This document shows, one piece after another, positions 15,919-23,400 of a stretch of DNA of 50,782 nt. Location: positions 1 through 50,782 of the forward strand of contig CAZQSF010000018.1 of NCBI GenBank assembly GCA_964595955.1, read 5' to 3'. A program made the translations under genes and the position numbers. The first letter of the stretch is position 1. Each line of letters begins with the position of its first letter. Source of the DNA: JAJDFU01 sp964595955 (GTDB lineage: Bacteria > Bacteroidota > Bacteroidia > Chitinophagales > Saprospiraceae). Below the pieces are notes generated by a model that saw nothing but the letters and a program-made list of their open reading frames with translations, did not search any database and had not been told where the DNA came from.

Positions 15919-18093
15919 ATGCCGAATAATAAGAAAAAAATGGGTAAACCGCTGAAAAAGCTCAGCGCTGCCCAACTGCAAAAAGAACTGCTTAAGTTTT
16001 TCCGTCGTCACCCGCGCAAACGCTACAATCCGCGCCAACTCGCCAAAAAGCTCAAAGTCGCCAACAACAAGGATTCCATGCAGCACGCACTCGGCCAGCT
16101 GGTCGAGCAAGATCAACTGGTGCCGCTGGAAGACTACAAATACCAACTGAAAAAGCGCTCAGGACCGCCCCCCAGCGTGTCCAAAAAATACGAAGGCACC
16201 GTGGACATGACCCAGTCCGGGGCTGCCTACATCATTTGCGACGGCCTGGAAGAGGATGTGCGCGTAGCCGCCTCCAAACTGAATACCGCCCTCAATGGCG
16301 ATCGCGTACTCATCCGGGCCTGGACCCCGCGCGGCCGCAAGCGCATGGAGGGCGAGGTCATTCAGGTGATCGACCGGGCCACCAAGAATTACCTGGGCAC
16401 GTACTGGAAATACGAGACCTACGGCCTCGTTGCCCCGCACGGCAACATACCGCTCGACATCCTGGTGCAGGACGAGGACGCCAAGGGCGCCCGGGACGGC
16501 GACAAGGTGGTGGTCAACATCACCGGCTGGACCAAGGGCAAGGTACAGCAACCCAAAGGCGTGGTGACCACGGTGCTGGGGCCGGCCGGCAGCAACGAGA
16601 TCGAGATGAAATCCATCCTCATCAACAATGGATTCGATCTCGAATTCCCCGCGGAAGTGATGCGGGAGGCCGAAAAGCTGCCCAGTGAGATCAGCCGGGA
16701 AGAAGTGGCCAAACGACGCGATATGCGCGAGGTAACGACCTTCACCATCGACCCCCTCACGGCCAAAGACTTCGACGACGCCCTTTCGGTGCGCTGGCTG
16801 GAGAACGGCCACCTGGAAGTGGGCATTCACATCGCCGACGTATCGCACTACGTATCCGAAAAGTCGGCCCTGGACAAGGAAGCCTACGATCGGTCCACCT
16901 CCGTCTATCTGGTCGATCGCGTACTGCCCATGTTGCCCGAGCGCCTCTCCAACGAACTGTGCTCCTTGCGCCCCAACGAGGATAAGCTCACCTTCTCCAC
17001 TGTTGTGACCTTCGACAAGGACGGGCGCCTCCAAGATCGATGGATCGGCCGCACGGTCACGCATTCCGACCGCCGCTTCACCTACGAGGAAGCCCAGCAG
17101 ATCATGGAAGCCGGCATCGGCCCCTATGTGCAGGAACTGCGCGAGCTCAACAAACTGGCCAAAATGTTGCGCAAGCGCCGCTTTCGCAACGGCTCTATCA
17201 ATTTTGAGACAGACGAGGTGCAGTTTCGCCTGGATGAGAACGGCGTACCGGTAGAGATCTACCGCAAGCAGCGCAAGGACGCCCACCTGCTGGTAGAGGA
17301 GTTCATGCTGCTGGCCAACCGGGTAGTGGCCGAGTTCATCGACCGCAAGGCACAAAAGGACGGCAACCGGGAGATCCCCTTCGTCTATCGCATACACGAT
17401 GAACCCGACCCGGAAAAAGTGGAGGAATTGGCGCGCTTCGCCAAGGAGTTTGGCGTGGAGATCAAAAGCGACAGCCCCCAACAGATCGCCCAGTCGTACA
17501 ACCGCATGATGAAGGCAGCCGAAAAGGACCCTCACCTCAAATTGCTGGCCCCCCTCGCCATTCGCACCATGGCCAAGGCGGAGTACAGTACCGAAAATAT
17601 CGGCCACTACGGCCTGGGCTTTGCGCATTACACCCACTTCACCTCCCCCATCCGCCGCTACTCCGATGTGCTGGCCCATCGTATTCTCTACCCCAACCTG
17701 CAAAACCCAAAGGCCCACCGGGTCAACAAGGTGCCCCTGGAAGAACAGTGCAAGCACATCAGTCAGATGGAGCGCCGGGCCATGGATGCCGAACGGGAGT
17801 CCGTCAAGTACAAGCAGGTCGAGTTCATGAGTAACCATCTCGGGGAAGAGTTCGACGGGATCATTTCCGGCATCATCGAACGAGGCTTTTTCGTGGAGAT
17901 CCAGGCCTCCCTGAGCGAAGGCATGGTGTCCTTCGATAGCCTGAAGGACCGCTACGAATTGCAGCCGGGCGGGCTTAGCTTCAAGGGTATGCGAAGTGGA
18001 AAGGTATACCAGATGGGCAAAGAGGTGCGCGTGCGCGTGGCCCGAACGGACCTCACCAAACGACAGATCGACCTGGAATGGGTAGAGGAATAA
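15919..18093 (+). CDS. rnr: Ribonuclease R
   Basis: A 724-residue 3'-to-5' exoribonuclease of the RNase II/R family. The order is a basic N-terminus, a winged-helix-like segment (KRYNPRQLAKKLKV), cold-shock domains (TVDMTQSGAAYIICDGLEEDVRVA and later), then the RNB catalytic domain. The RNB domain has TIDPLTAKDFDDALSV, whose Asp cluster binds Mg, and YGLGFAHYTHFTSPIRRYSDVLAHRIL. A C-terminal S1 domain (FDGIISGIIERGFFVEI) follows. It degrades structured RNA in mRNA and rRNA turnover. Length and layout are normal for RNase R, and a strong hairpin follows the stop. Confidence 0.95.
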   Translation: MPNNKKKMGKPLKKLSAAQLQKELLKFFRRHPRKRYNPRQLAKKLKVANNKDSMQHALGQLVEQDQLVPLEDYKYQLKKRSGPPPSVSKKYEGTVDMTQSGAAYIICDGLEEDVRVAASKLNTALNGDRVLIRAWTPRGRKRMEGEVIQVIDRATKNYLGTYWKYETYGLVAPHGNIPLDILVQDEDAKGARDGDKVVVNITGWTKGKVQQPKGVVTTVLGPAGSNEIEMKSILINNGFDLEFPAEVMREAEKLPSEISREEVAKRRDMREVTTFTIDPLTAKDFDDALSVRWLENGHLEVGIHIADVSHYVSEKSALDKEAYDRSTSVYLVDRVLPMLPERLSNELCSLRPNEDKLTFSTVVTFDKDGRLQDRWIGRTVTHSDRRFTYEEAQQIMEAGIGPYVQELRELNKLAKMLRKRRFRNGSINFETDEVQFRLDENGVPVEIYRKQRKDAHLLVEEFMLLANRVVAEFIDRKAQKDGNREIPFVYRIHDEPDPEKVEELARFAKEFGVEIKSDSPQQIAQSYNRMMKAAEKDPHLKLLAPLAIRTMAKAEYSTENIGHYGLGFAHYTHFTSPIRRYSDVLAHRILYPNLQNPKAHRVNKVPLEEQCKHISQMERRAMDAERESVKYKQVEFMSNHLGEEFDGIISGIIERGFFVEIQASLSEGMVSFDSLKDRYELQPGGLSFKGMRSGKVYQMGKEVRVRVARTDLTKRQIDLEWVEE

Positions 18094-18118
18094 ATGCCGG
18101 CTCGGCTCCAAAAAACCA

Positions 18119-18145
18119 GGGTCGCCGGTTGGCTACCGGCGACCC
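18119..18145. terminator. Bidirectional terminator between rnr and the barrel gene
   Basis: A perfect 11-bp stem (GGGTCGCCGGT / ACCGGCGACCC) with a 5-nt loop lies between convergent genes. On the minus strand it is followed by CCTGGTTTTTTGG, so it best serves the minus-strand gene ending at 18316. It can also cap the rnr transcript. Confidence 0.75.
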
Positions 18146-18315
18146 CGCTTTGCATGAAGGAAAACTTGGTGTAAACGAGTTTAACGTTTAGGCTAGTCGA
18201 TTCTCTACAGGGTAGATGCATTTCGCGCTCCAAACGCTGCCTGGCACGGAGATTTTTTTTGCTTTTTTCCAGCTAAAGACTATAGCTAACTGATTACAAG
18301 CGCTTTAGCAAAGAG

Positions 18316-19560
18316 TCAGAATTCCTGGCGAAGCCCCAGGAAGAGGCCTAGGTTGGCTATGCGCTGTTCGGCTTCGTACTGGTCGATCGTGGCGGGTTGG
18401 GGAAAGTATTTGAAATGGGGCTCGAGCAGGAGTTGGAGTTTGGGGTTCAGCAGGTAGCCCACCTGGATACTGCCGTACAAGCCCAGCCCGATGCGGTTGC
18501 GAAAGGCCGGTAAGGATTCGGCCTGGCCGGAGGAAAAGGGAACCGGTTCCATTTCGGGAGACAGAAATTCGCCCTCGGCAGCGAAAAGTAAATTGATGTA
18601 GGTGCCGGCATTGGCGCCGAGGTTCCACCGGCCCAATCGCTTCTCGTACCCCACCAGCAGCGGAATGTCCAGCATTCGCAGGCGATTGTTGGACACCACG
18701 CGCTGTTCGCCGCCGGAGCGCAGCGTATCCGTGCCTATGATGTTGCCTTCCGCATCGTAGATCGTCGTGATGGTCACGGTCTCTTCGCCCCGGTAAGTGA
18801 AGTCGAACCGCTCGTTGATCTGGGAATAGTTGATGCCGGTGCGCAAAGCCAGTCCCCAGGGGGTCAGCAGGGAGATCCGGAGCCCGCCGCTGTAGGAAAA
18901 GCGGGCCGTTTCTGTAGCGTTGCGCGAAGCCACGTATTCACTGGCATAGTCGCCCTTGGCTTCCAGGTTGCGCAGCGGCAGATCGGCCGAGAAGCCGGCG
19001 TCCACAAAAAAGCGGAACTTACCCGGGCCAAAATCCACGCATTCCGGCTTGACGGGCAGAGCCCCCCGCCTGAACCCCGCTGTGAGATCAACCGACGGAA
19101 GCGGCTGGGCCACCCTTGAGGCAGTGGGCAAGGAAAGCCGGTGGGCGGGGAAGGACAGGTTCGGTGGCTGAGCAGGCAGGGGCTGAAGCACTACCCCCTC
19201 AGGCCGGGGCTTTTTTTTTACCTGCGGAACGGGAGTCTTGGGAGCTGCCGCCCCGAGATCCGGATCGGCTGAAAGAAGGGGAGAAGGATGGGCAAGCAGA
19301 GGGGCGTCGGCGAGCTGAACCGGAACGGGAAAGCTGTCCAGGGATTTGGGAGCATCCGGGCGGAAAAACTGAGTGACTGCCAGTGAGGTGCCCAGAATGA
19401 GACCCACCCAAAGCAACCAGGATTGGCTCCGCCAAAGCGGTACGACCTTTCCGCGGCTCCGCTTGGCCTCGATCTCGTCCCACAGATGCATGGGCGGCGG
19501 ATCGGAATAGTCGTAGAGTTTCCGGCGGAAAATGTAGTCCATTGGGTGCCTGGGCCTCAT
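18316..19560 (-). CDS. Membrane-anchored beta-barrel protein, probable sigma-factor partner
   Basis: A 414-residue protein with an odd plan. Residues 1-45 are short, basic and lack a signal peptide (FRRKLYDYSDPPPMHLWDEIEAK), as in anti-sigma factors. Residues about 46-66 form one membrane helix, a Pro/Ala-rich linker runs to about 180, and the rest looks like an outer-membrane beta-barrel (alternating strands, aromatic caps, final LGLFLGLRQEF). The ATG overlaps the sigma-factor TGA by four bases, so translation is coupled. It may sense the envelope and hold the ECF sigma; how a barrel-like domain sits on an inner-membrane anchor is unclear. Confidence 0.75.
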   Translation of the reverse strand: MRPRHPMDYIFRRKLYDYSDPPPMHLWDEIEAKRSRGKVVPLWRSQSWLLWVGLILGTSLAVTQFFRPDAPKSLDSFPVPVQLADAPLLAHPSPLLSADPDLGAAAPKTPVPQVKKKPRPEGVVLQPLPAQPPNLSFPAHRLSLPTASRVAQPLPSVDLTAGFRRGALPVKPECVDFGPGKFRFFVDAGFSADLPLRNLEAKGDYASEYVASRNATETARFSYSGGLRISLLTPWGLALRTGINYSQINERFDFTYRGEETVTITTIYDAEGNIIGTDTLRSGGEQRVVSNNRLRMLDIPLLVGYEKRLGRWNLGANAGTYINLLFAAEGEFLSPEMEPVPFSSGQAESLPAFRNRIGLGLYGSIQVGYLLNPKLQLLLEPHFKYFPQPATIDQYEAEQRIANLGLFLGLRQEF

Positions 19561-20093
19561 ACCGCAATTTTTTGCATATCCATGATCTTTGCCTGCAGGA
19601 GTTTTCGTGCTTTCACCAATTGGGATCGCGAAGTACTTTCTTCGATGCCGAGCAATTCGCCGATTTCCCGGTGGCTGTACCCTTCGATGGCATGCAAGTT
19701 GAACACCATCTTGTAGCCGTCGGGAAGCTGAGCGATCAGAGCGAGCAACTCTTTTTCGTGCAAGTGGGCGTAGATGGAGGGCTCCAGTGCGAAGGCTTCC
19801 AGGTGATCGGGGCTCTCCGCTTCTTCGCGCCGGCTGCGTTGGCGATACTGCTGCAAGGCAGCATTGACCACGATGCGCCGGATCCAGCCTTCCAACGACC
19901 CCTTGAACTCGAAGTCGCCGAGGTGGTCAAAGACCTGGATGAAAGCTTCCTGCAACACGTCCTCGGCTTCCATCCGATTGCGCGTGTAGCGCAGGCATAC
20001 CGCCATCATTTTGCCGGCATAGCGCCGAAAAACCTCTCTTTGACAAGCTCGGTTTTCCCGAATACAACCTTTTATCAGGTCTCGATCGGTCAC
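19557..20093 (-). CDS. ECF RNA polymerase sigma factor (sigma-70 family)
   Basis: A 178-residue ECF sigma factor. Region 2 covers about residues 20-90 (RRYAGKMMAVCLRYTRNRMEAEDVLQEAFIQVFDHL, the core-binding and -10 part), and region 4 about 115-170 (LLALIAQLPDGYKMVFNLHAIEGYSHREIGELLGIEESTSRSQLVKARKLL, helix-turn-helix for -35). The start is GTG at 20093, preceded by GGAGGA about 4 nt upstream; that Shine-Dalgarno site is unusually good for this phylum. It is first in a two-gene operon with the membrane-anchored partner. Its target genes cannot be read here. Confidence 0.92.
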   Translation of the reverse strand: MTDRDLIKGCIRENRACQREVFRRYAGKMMAVCLRYTRNRMEAEDVLQEAFIQVFDHLGDFEFKGSLEGWIRRIVVNAALQQYRQRSRREEAESPDHLEAFALEPSIYAHLHEKELLALIAQLPDGYKMVFNLHAIEGYSHREIGELLGIEESTSRSQLVKARKLLQAKIMDMQKIAV

Positions 20094-20256
20094 TTGTTCC
20101 TCCAGCTTAGGTTAAATCAGGTACCTCGCCTTGGGAATACACGGATTAGAGAATCGCTTGCGCCTGACGTTATCGCGATCACCATTGGCTAGGCTCTGCT
20201 CGAATATACGATTTTTCACAATCACGGGCCAATATGGGCCGTACCTGCAAATTTCT

Positions 20257-20264
20257 TACTTTCG
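20257..20264 (+). promoter_or_regulatory. -7 promoter box of the thioesterase gene
   Basis: TACTTTCG matches TAnnTTTG at all but one fixed position. Transcription would start near 20270, which leaves a leader of about 60 nt if translation begins at GTG 20331 and almost none if it begins at GTG 20274. Confidence 0.4.
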
Positions 20265-20330
20265 TCTGGGTATGTGCTCAGGCCGTACATCCCCAAACTT
20301 CACCTAAAACGACCGGAAAAGGCAGAGATT

Positions 20331-20759
20331 GTGCAACCGCTATCCCCCCAGACCATTGTCGATCACATGATGAGCCAGGATGCATTCAGCCAGTGGCTGG
20401 GCATTGACGTGCTGGAGGTCAAAGCCGGCTTTTGCAAACTGGCCATGACCGTGCACCCCCGCATGGTCAATGGATTTGGCATCGCCCACGGGGGCATCGC
20501 CTACGCCCTGGCCGACAGCGCGCTGGCCTTTGCTTCCAATGCCCATGGCCGGCAGGCCCTTTCCGTGCGTACCTCCATTTCCTACATGGCACCGCTGCGC
20601 ATCAGCGACCGGATCCTGGCCACGGCCCGCGAACTCAACCTGGCCAAACGCATGGCCCACTACGAGGTGGATGTGCGCCGCGACGACGGCGAACTGATCG
20701 CGCGCTTCGAGGGCACGGTGTACCGCACCTCTACCGACTGGACCCTGGAGGAGGAATGA
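20331..20759 (+). CDS. PaaI-type hotdog-fold thioesterase
   Basis: A 142-residue acyl-CoA thioesterase of the PaaI family. The signature is NGFGIAHGGIAYALADSALAFASN, with the HGG turn and catalytic Asp, then SVRTSISYMAPLRISDRI and a C-terminal strand DDGELIARFEGTVYRTS. In phenylacetate degradation PaaI hydrolyses stalled hydroxyphenylacetyl-CoA. No other paa gene is in the window, so here it may be a general housekeeping thioesterase. The start is uncertain: GTG 20331 gives the family length, and GTG 20274 would add 19 residues. Confidence 0.83.
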   Translation: MQPLSPQTIVDHMMSQDAFSQWLGIDVLEVKAGFCKLAMTVHPRMVNGFGIAHGGIAYALADSALAFASNAHGRQALSVRTSISYMAPLRISDRILATARELNLAKRMAHYEVDVRRDDGELIARFEGTVYRTSTDWTLEEE

Positions 20760-20806
20760 ATCCATAGCCCTTTCCCGGCCGGCCCTCGTACTACTACGCT
20801 TTTGCG

Positions 20807-20814
20807 TATTTTCG
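20807..20814 (+). promoter_or_regulatory. -7 promoter box
   Basis: TATTTTCG matches TAnnTTTG at all but one fixed position. It is 42 nt upstream of the ATG at 20857 and gives a normal leader. No TTTG lies at the usual -33 distance. Confidence 0.4.
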
Positions 20815-20856
20815 CCGCTTTACAGGCTTCTATCGCTCAACATACACCTTCGCCTC

Positions 20857-21942
20857 ATGAAGTTTGGTCTTTTTCTTTCTGCAGGATTCTTCCTTCTCGC
20901 CAGCCTGTTCGGTCCCGCCCGGGCCCAGGAAGATACCACCCTGTACCGGGCTGTAGCTCATGCCCCGCGATTCCCGGCCTGTGAAGAGCTGGACACGGCC
21001 GAGGCCGTCATACAACAGTGCGCCGAACAGGCCCTGCTCAATTACATGCAGCAGAACATCCGCTACCCGCAGGAAGCCGTACAGCAGGATATCGAAGGCA
21101 TGGTGGTGCTGACCTATGTGGTCGAGAAAGACGGGCGCATCTCCCGGCCCCGTTTGCTGCGCGACATCGGCGGGGGCTGTGGGGAGGAAGCCCTGCGCGT
21201 ATTCAGAGCCCTGCAGGAATACGACCTGCGCTTCGTGCCCGGCCGGCTCAACAACGGCGACACCGTCCGGGTGCAGGCCACCCTGCCCGTGCGCTTCCGC
21301 ATCCGGGAGCCCTTGCCCTACCGGCTTGTGGAAGGCGATACCGTATACCTGGAGCCCGAGCAAATCCCAGGCTTTCAGGAAGGTGGGCTGGAAGGCTTGT
21401 CGGCCTTCCTGCAGCAGCAACTGGAGCGGCCCGCCGAGGTGATCGACAGTTGCCGGATCGGACAGGTGGATCTGGAACTGCTGGTGCGCCCCGACGGCTC
21501 CGTGCGGGTCCTGCAGGTGCTGGATTACAACCAGCTGGGCACGGCCTACTGGGATGCCGCCATTCAGGCGGCAACAGCCACCTATGGCCGGTGGGACGCA
21601 GCCCGGTACGAGGGGCGCCCCGTGCCGGCCTCCCTCCTGCTCAATATGCCGTTCTTCCCGGAAGGAGAGGTATGCGCCCAGGCTGAGGCCGACTACTTCA
21701 AGGCCCACGAACTGGCCGGAAAAGCGCGTGCAGCCTACGGCGAAGAGGATAGCGAAAACGCACTGACCGAGATTAACCGAGCGCTGGAGCTGCTTCCCGG
21801 AGATGCGCGCCTGCTGGCCCTGCGGGGCGAGATCTACCTGGAACGAGAGGATTACGAAGCGGCCTGCGCCGACCTGCGCGCCGCCAAAGAGATCGCCCTG
21901 TGGTCGTCCTACGATGCGATCATCCGGCTATTTTGCCGCTGA
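20857..21942 (+). CDS. Secreted protein with two TonB_C-like units and a TPR tail
   Basis: A 361-residue exported protein. After a signal peptide ending ARAQ, residues about 55-150 form a TonB C-terminal-like domain (DIEGMVVLTYVVEKDGRISRPRLLRDIGGGCGEEALRVF), sharing the IGGGCGE loop with the protein at 10987. A second, weaker unit spans about 195-270 (VIDSCRIGQVDLELLVRPDGSVRVLQVLDY). The last 80 residues look like two TPR motifs (ENALTEINRALELLPGDARLLALRGEIYLEREDYEAA). It may scaffold periplasmic partners; it has no membrane anchor, so a true TonB role is doubtful. It converges on glgC with a 15-bp overlap. Confidence 0.75.
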   Translation: MKFGLFLSAGFFLLASLFGPARAQEDTTLYRAVAHAPRFPACEELDTAEAVIQQCAEQALLNYMQQNIRYPQEAVQQDIEGMVVLTYVVEKDGRISRPRLLRDIGGGCGEEALRVFRALQEYDLRFVPGRLNNGDTVRVQATLPVRFRIREPLPYRLVEGDTVYLEPEQIPGFQEGGLEGLSAFLQQQLERPAEVIDSCRIGQVDLELLVRPDGSVRVLQVLDYNQLGTAYWDAAIQAATATYGRWDAARYEGRPVPASLLLNMPFFPEGEVCAQAEADYFKAHELAGKARAAYGEEDSENALTEINRALELLPGDARLLALRGEIYLEREDYEAACADLRAAKEIALWSSYDAIIRLFCR

Positions 21943-23220
21943 TTCTTTTACCGGAAGCGGCTTGCCGATCCGGCTTCCGGGTTCGAGCACCGCTCCTTTC
22001 TTGAGCACGATCACCCCGCCGCGGATGCAGTACGTGTCCGTCTCTTCGTCTTCCAGCGATGGGTGGCCGCAAATGTGCACGTCGTCGCCGATGCGGGTAT
22101 TCTTCTCGATGATGGCCCGCTGGATGTGGCAGTTGTCGCCGATGCCCATGGGAATGCGATCGGGGTGATCCCGCATTTCGTCCAGGGTTTCGTAATAGTC
22201 GTGGCCGAAGAGTACCGCTTCCCGGATGACCGTACCTTTGCCGATGCGCGAGCGGATCCCCACGATGGAGTATTCCACCCGGTCCGCATTTACAATGCAG
22301 CCTTCGGCCAGTACCGAGCGATCGAAGACCGTGCCCAGCACTTTGGAAGGCGCCAGCAGGCGAGCCCGGGTGTAGATCACATTTTCGTTGTCGAAGAGAT
22401 TGAAAGCCGGTACGGGATCCGTAAGGGCAATGTTGGCTTCGTAAAAGGAGGGGATCGTTCCGATGTCCTCCCAGTAACCGCCGTAAGGAAAGCTGGCCAC
22501 CTGGTAGCCGGCATTTATCGCTGCCGGGATGATCTCTTTGCCGAAATCGGTGGCATCCGGGCTTTCGGCAAACAGCCGGTTGAGCGCCTCGCGGTTGAAC
22601 ATGTAAATGCCCATGGAGGCTAGGTATACCTTGTTGTCCTTCCGGTACTCTTCGGAGACCGGCGACTCCCAATCGGCCAGCAGTTTGGGGGCCGGCTTTT
22701 CGATAAAACGCTCGATCCAGCCTTCGGCATCCACCTTCATGATGCCGTAAGAGGATGCATCCTGGGCCACTACCGGAATGGTGGCAATCGTGAGATCAGC
22801 CCCCATCCGGATGTGGTATTCGGCCAGATGCTCGAAATTCATCTGGTAGAGCTGGTCGCCGGAGAGAATGAGGATGTAATCGTGCTTCTGATTGTTGAGG
22901 TGGTGCATGCTCTGGCGAACGGCATCGGCCGTGCCCTGAAACCACTTGTCGCTGGAAGGCGTCTGTTCGGCCGCCAGGATGTCGACAAAGCCCTCCGTGA
23001 ACAGGTCAAAATGGAAGGTGTTCTTGATGTGCTGATTCAGGGAGGCCGAATTGTACTGCGTGAGCACAAACATGCGCCGCACCCCCGAGTTCAGGCAGTT
23101 CGAGATGGGAATGTCGATAAGGCGGTACTTACCGCCTATGGGTACGGCGGGCTTCGAGCGCTGGCTGGTAAGTGGATGCAGGCGCGTACCGGCGCCGCCG
23201 CCCAGGATGAGGGCTATCAT
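21928..23220 (-). CDS. glgC: Glucose-1-phosphate adenylyltransferase
   Basis: A 430-residue ADP-glucose pyrophosphorylase, the first committed step of glycogen synthesis. The nucleotidyltransferase head reads LILGGGAGTRLHPLT, followed by RSKPAVPIGGKYRLIDIPISNCLNSG. ILSGDQLY holds a metal-site Asp, and the C-terminal part is a left-handed beta-helix with hexapeptide rhythm. The start at MIALILGGG is preferred to the upstream GTG/ATG (MVID). With glgA at 25575 on the same strand it makes a glycogen pair, but a T9SS gene and a decayed gene separate them. The 3' end overlaps the converging TonB_C/TPR gene. Confidence 0.93.
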   Translation of the reverse strand: MIALILGGGAGTRLHPLTSQRSKPAVPIGGKYRLIDIPISNCLNSGVRRMFVLTQYNSASLNQHIKNTFHFDLFTEGFVDILAAEQTPSSDKWFQGTADAVRQSMHHLNNQKHDYILILSGDQLYQMNFEHLAEYHIRMGADLTIATIPVVAQDASSYGIMKVDAEGWIERFIEKPAPKLLADWESPVSEEYRKDNKVYLASMGIYMFNREALNRLFAESPDATDFGKEIIPAAINAGYQVASFPYGGYWEDIGTIPSFYEANIALTDPVPAFNLFDNENVIYTRARLLAPSKVLGTVFDRSVLAEGCIVNADRVEYSIVGIRSRIGKGTVIREAVLFGHDYYETLDEMRDHPDRIPMGIGDNCHIQRAIIEKNTRIGDDVHICGHPSLEDEETDTYCIRGGVIVLKKGAVLEPGSRIGKPLPVKESAAK

Positions 23221-23400
23221 GTCGATGACCATATGCGTCGTTTAGGTGTTTGGAGATCTGTAGATAAGCCGATTCGATTCCCCACAACGACATCCCGTCC
23301 TTCGGCTTCCTAAACCTACTCAACAAATCCAGGATGGCCAAATATTCGAAGGCCGCATCGTCCCTTCGGGAAACCCGGGAGGACGATGCGGGGAGGGGCA

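Noticed and set aside
16159..18111. A 650-codon open frame antisense to the RNase R gene
   Set aside because: It mirrors codon bias of a highly conserved gene, has no domain character and no promoter. Similar long antisense frames lie opposite viaA, GH3, the DUF481 gene and the kinase.
23265..23290. TGTAGATAAGC upstream of glgC as a fourth operator
   Set aside because: It lacks the CTACA half-site and has no -7 box 21 bp further on.
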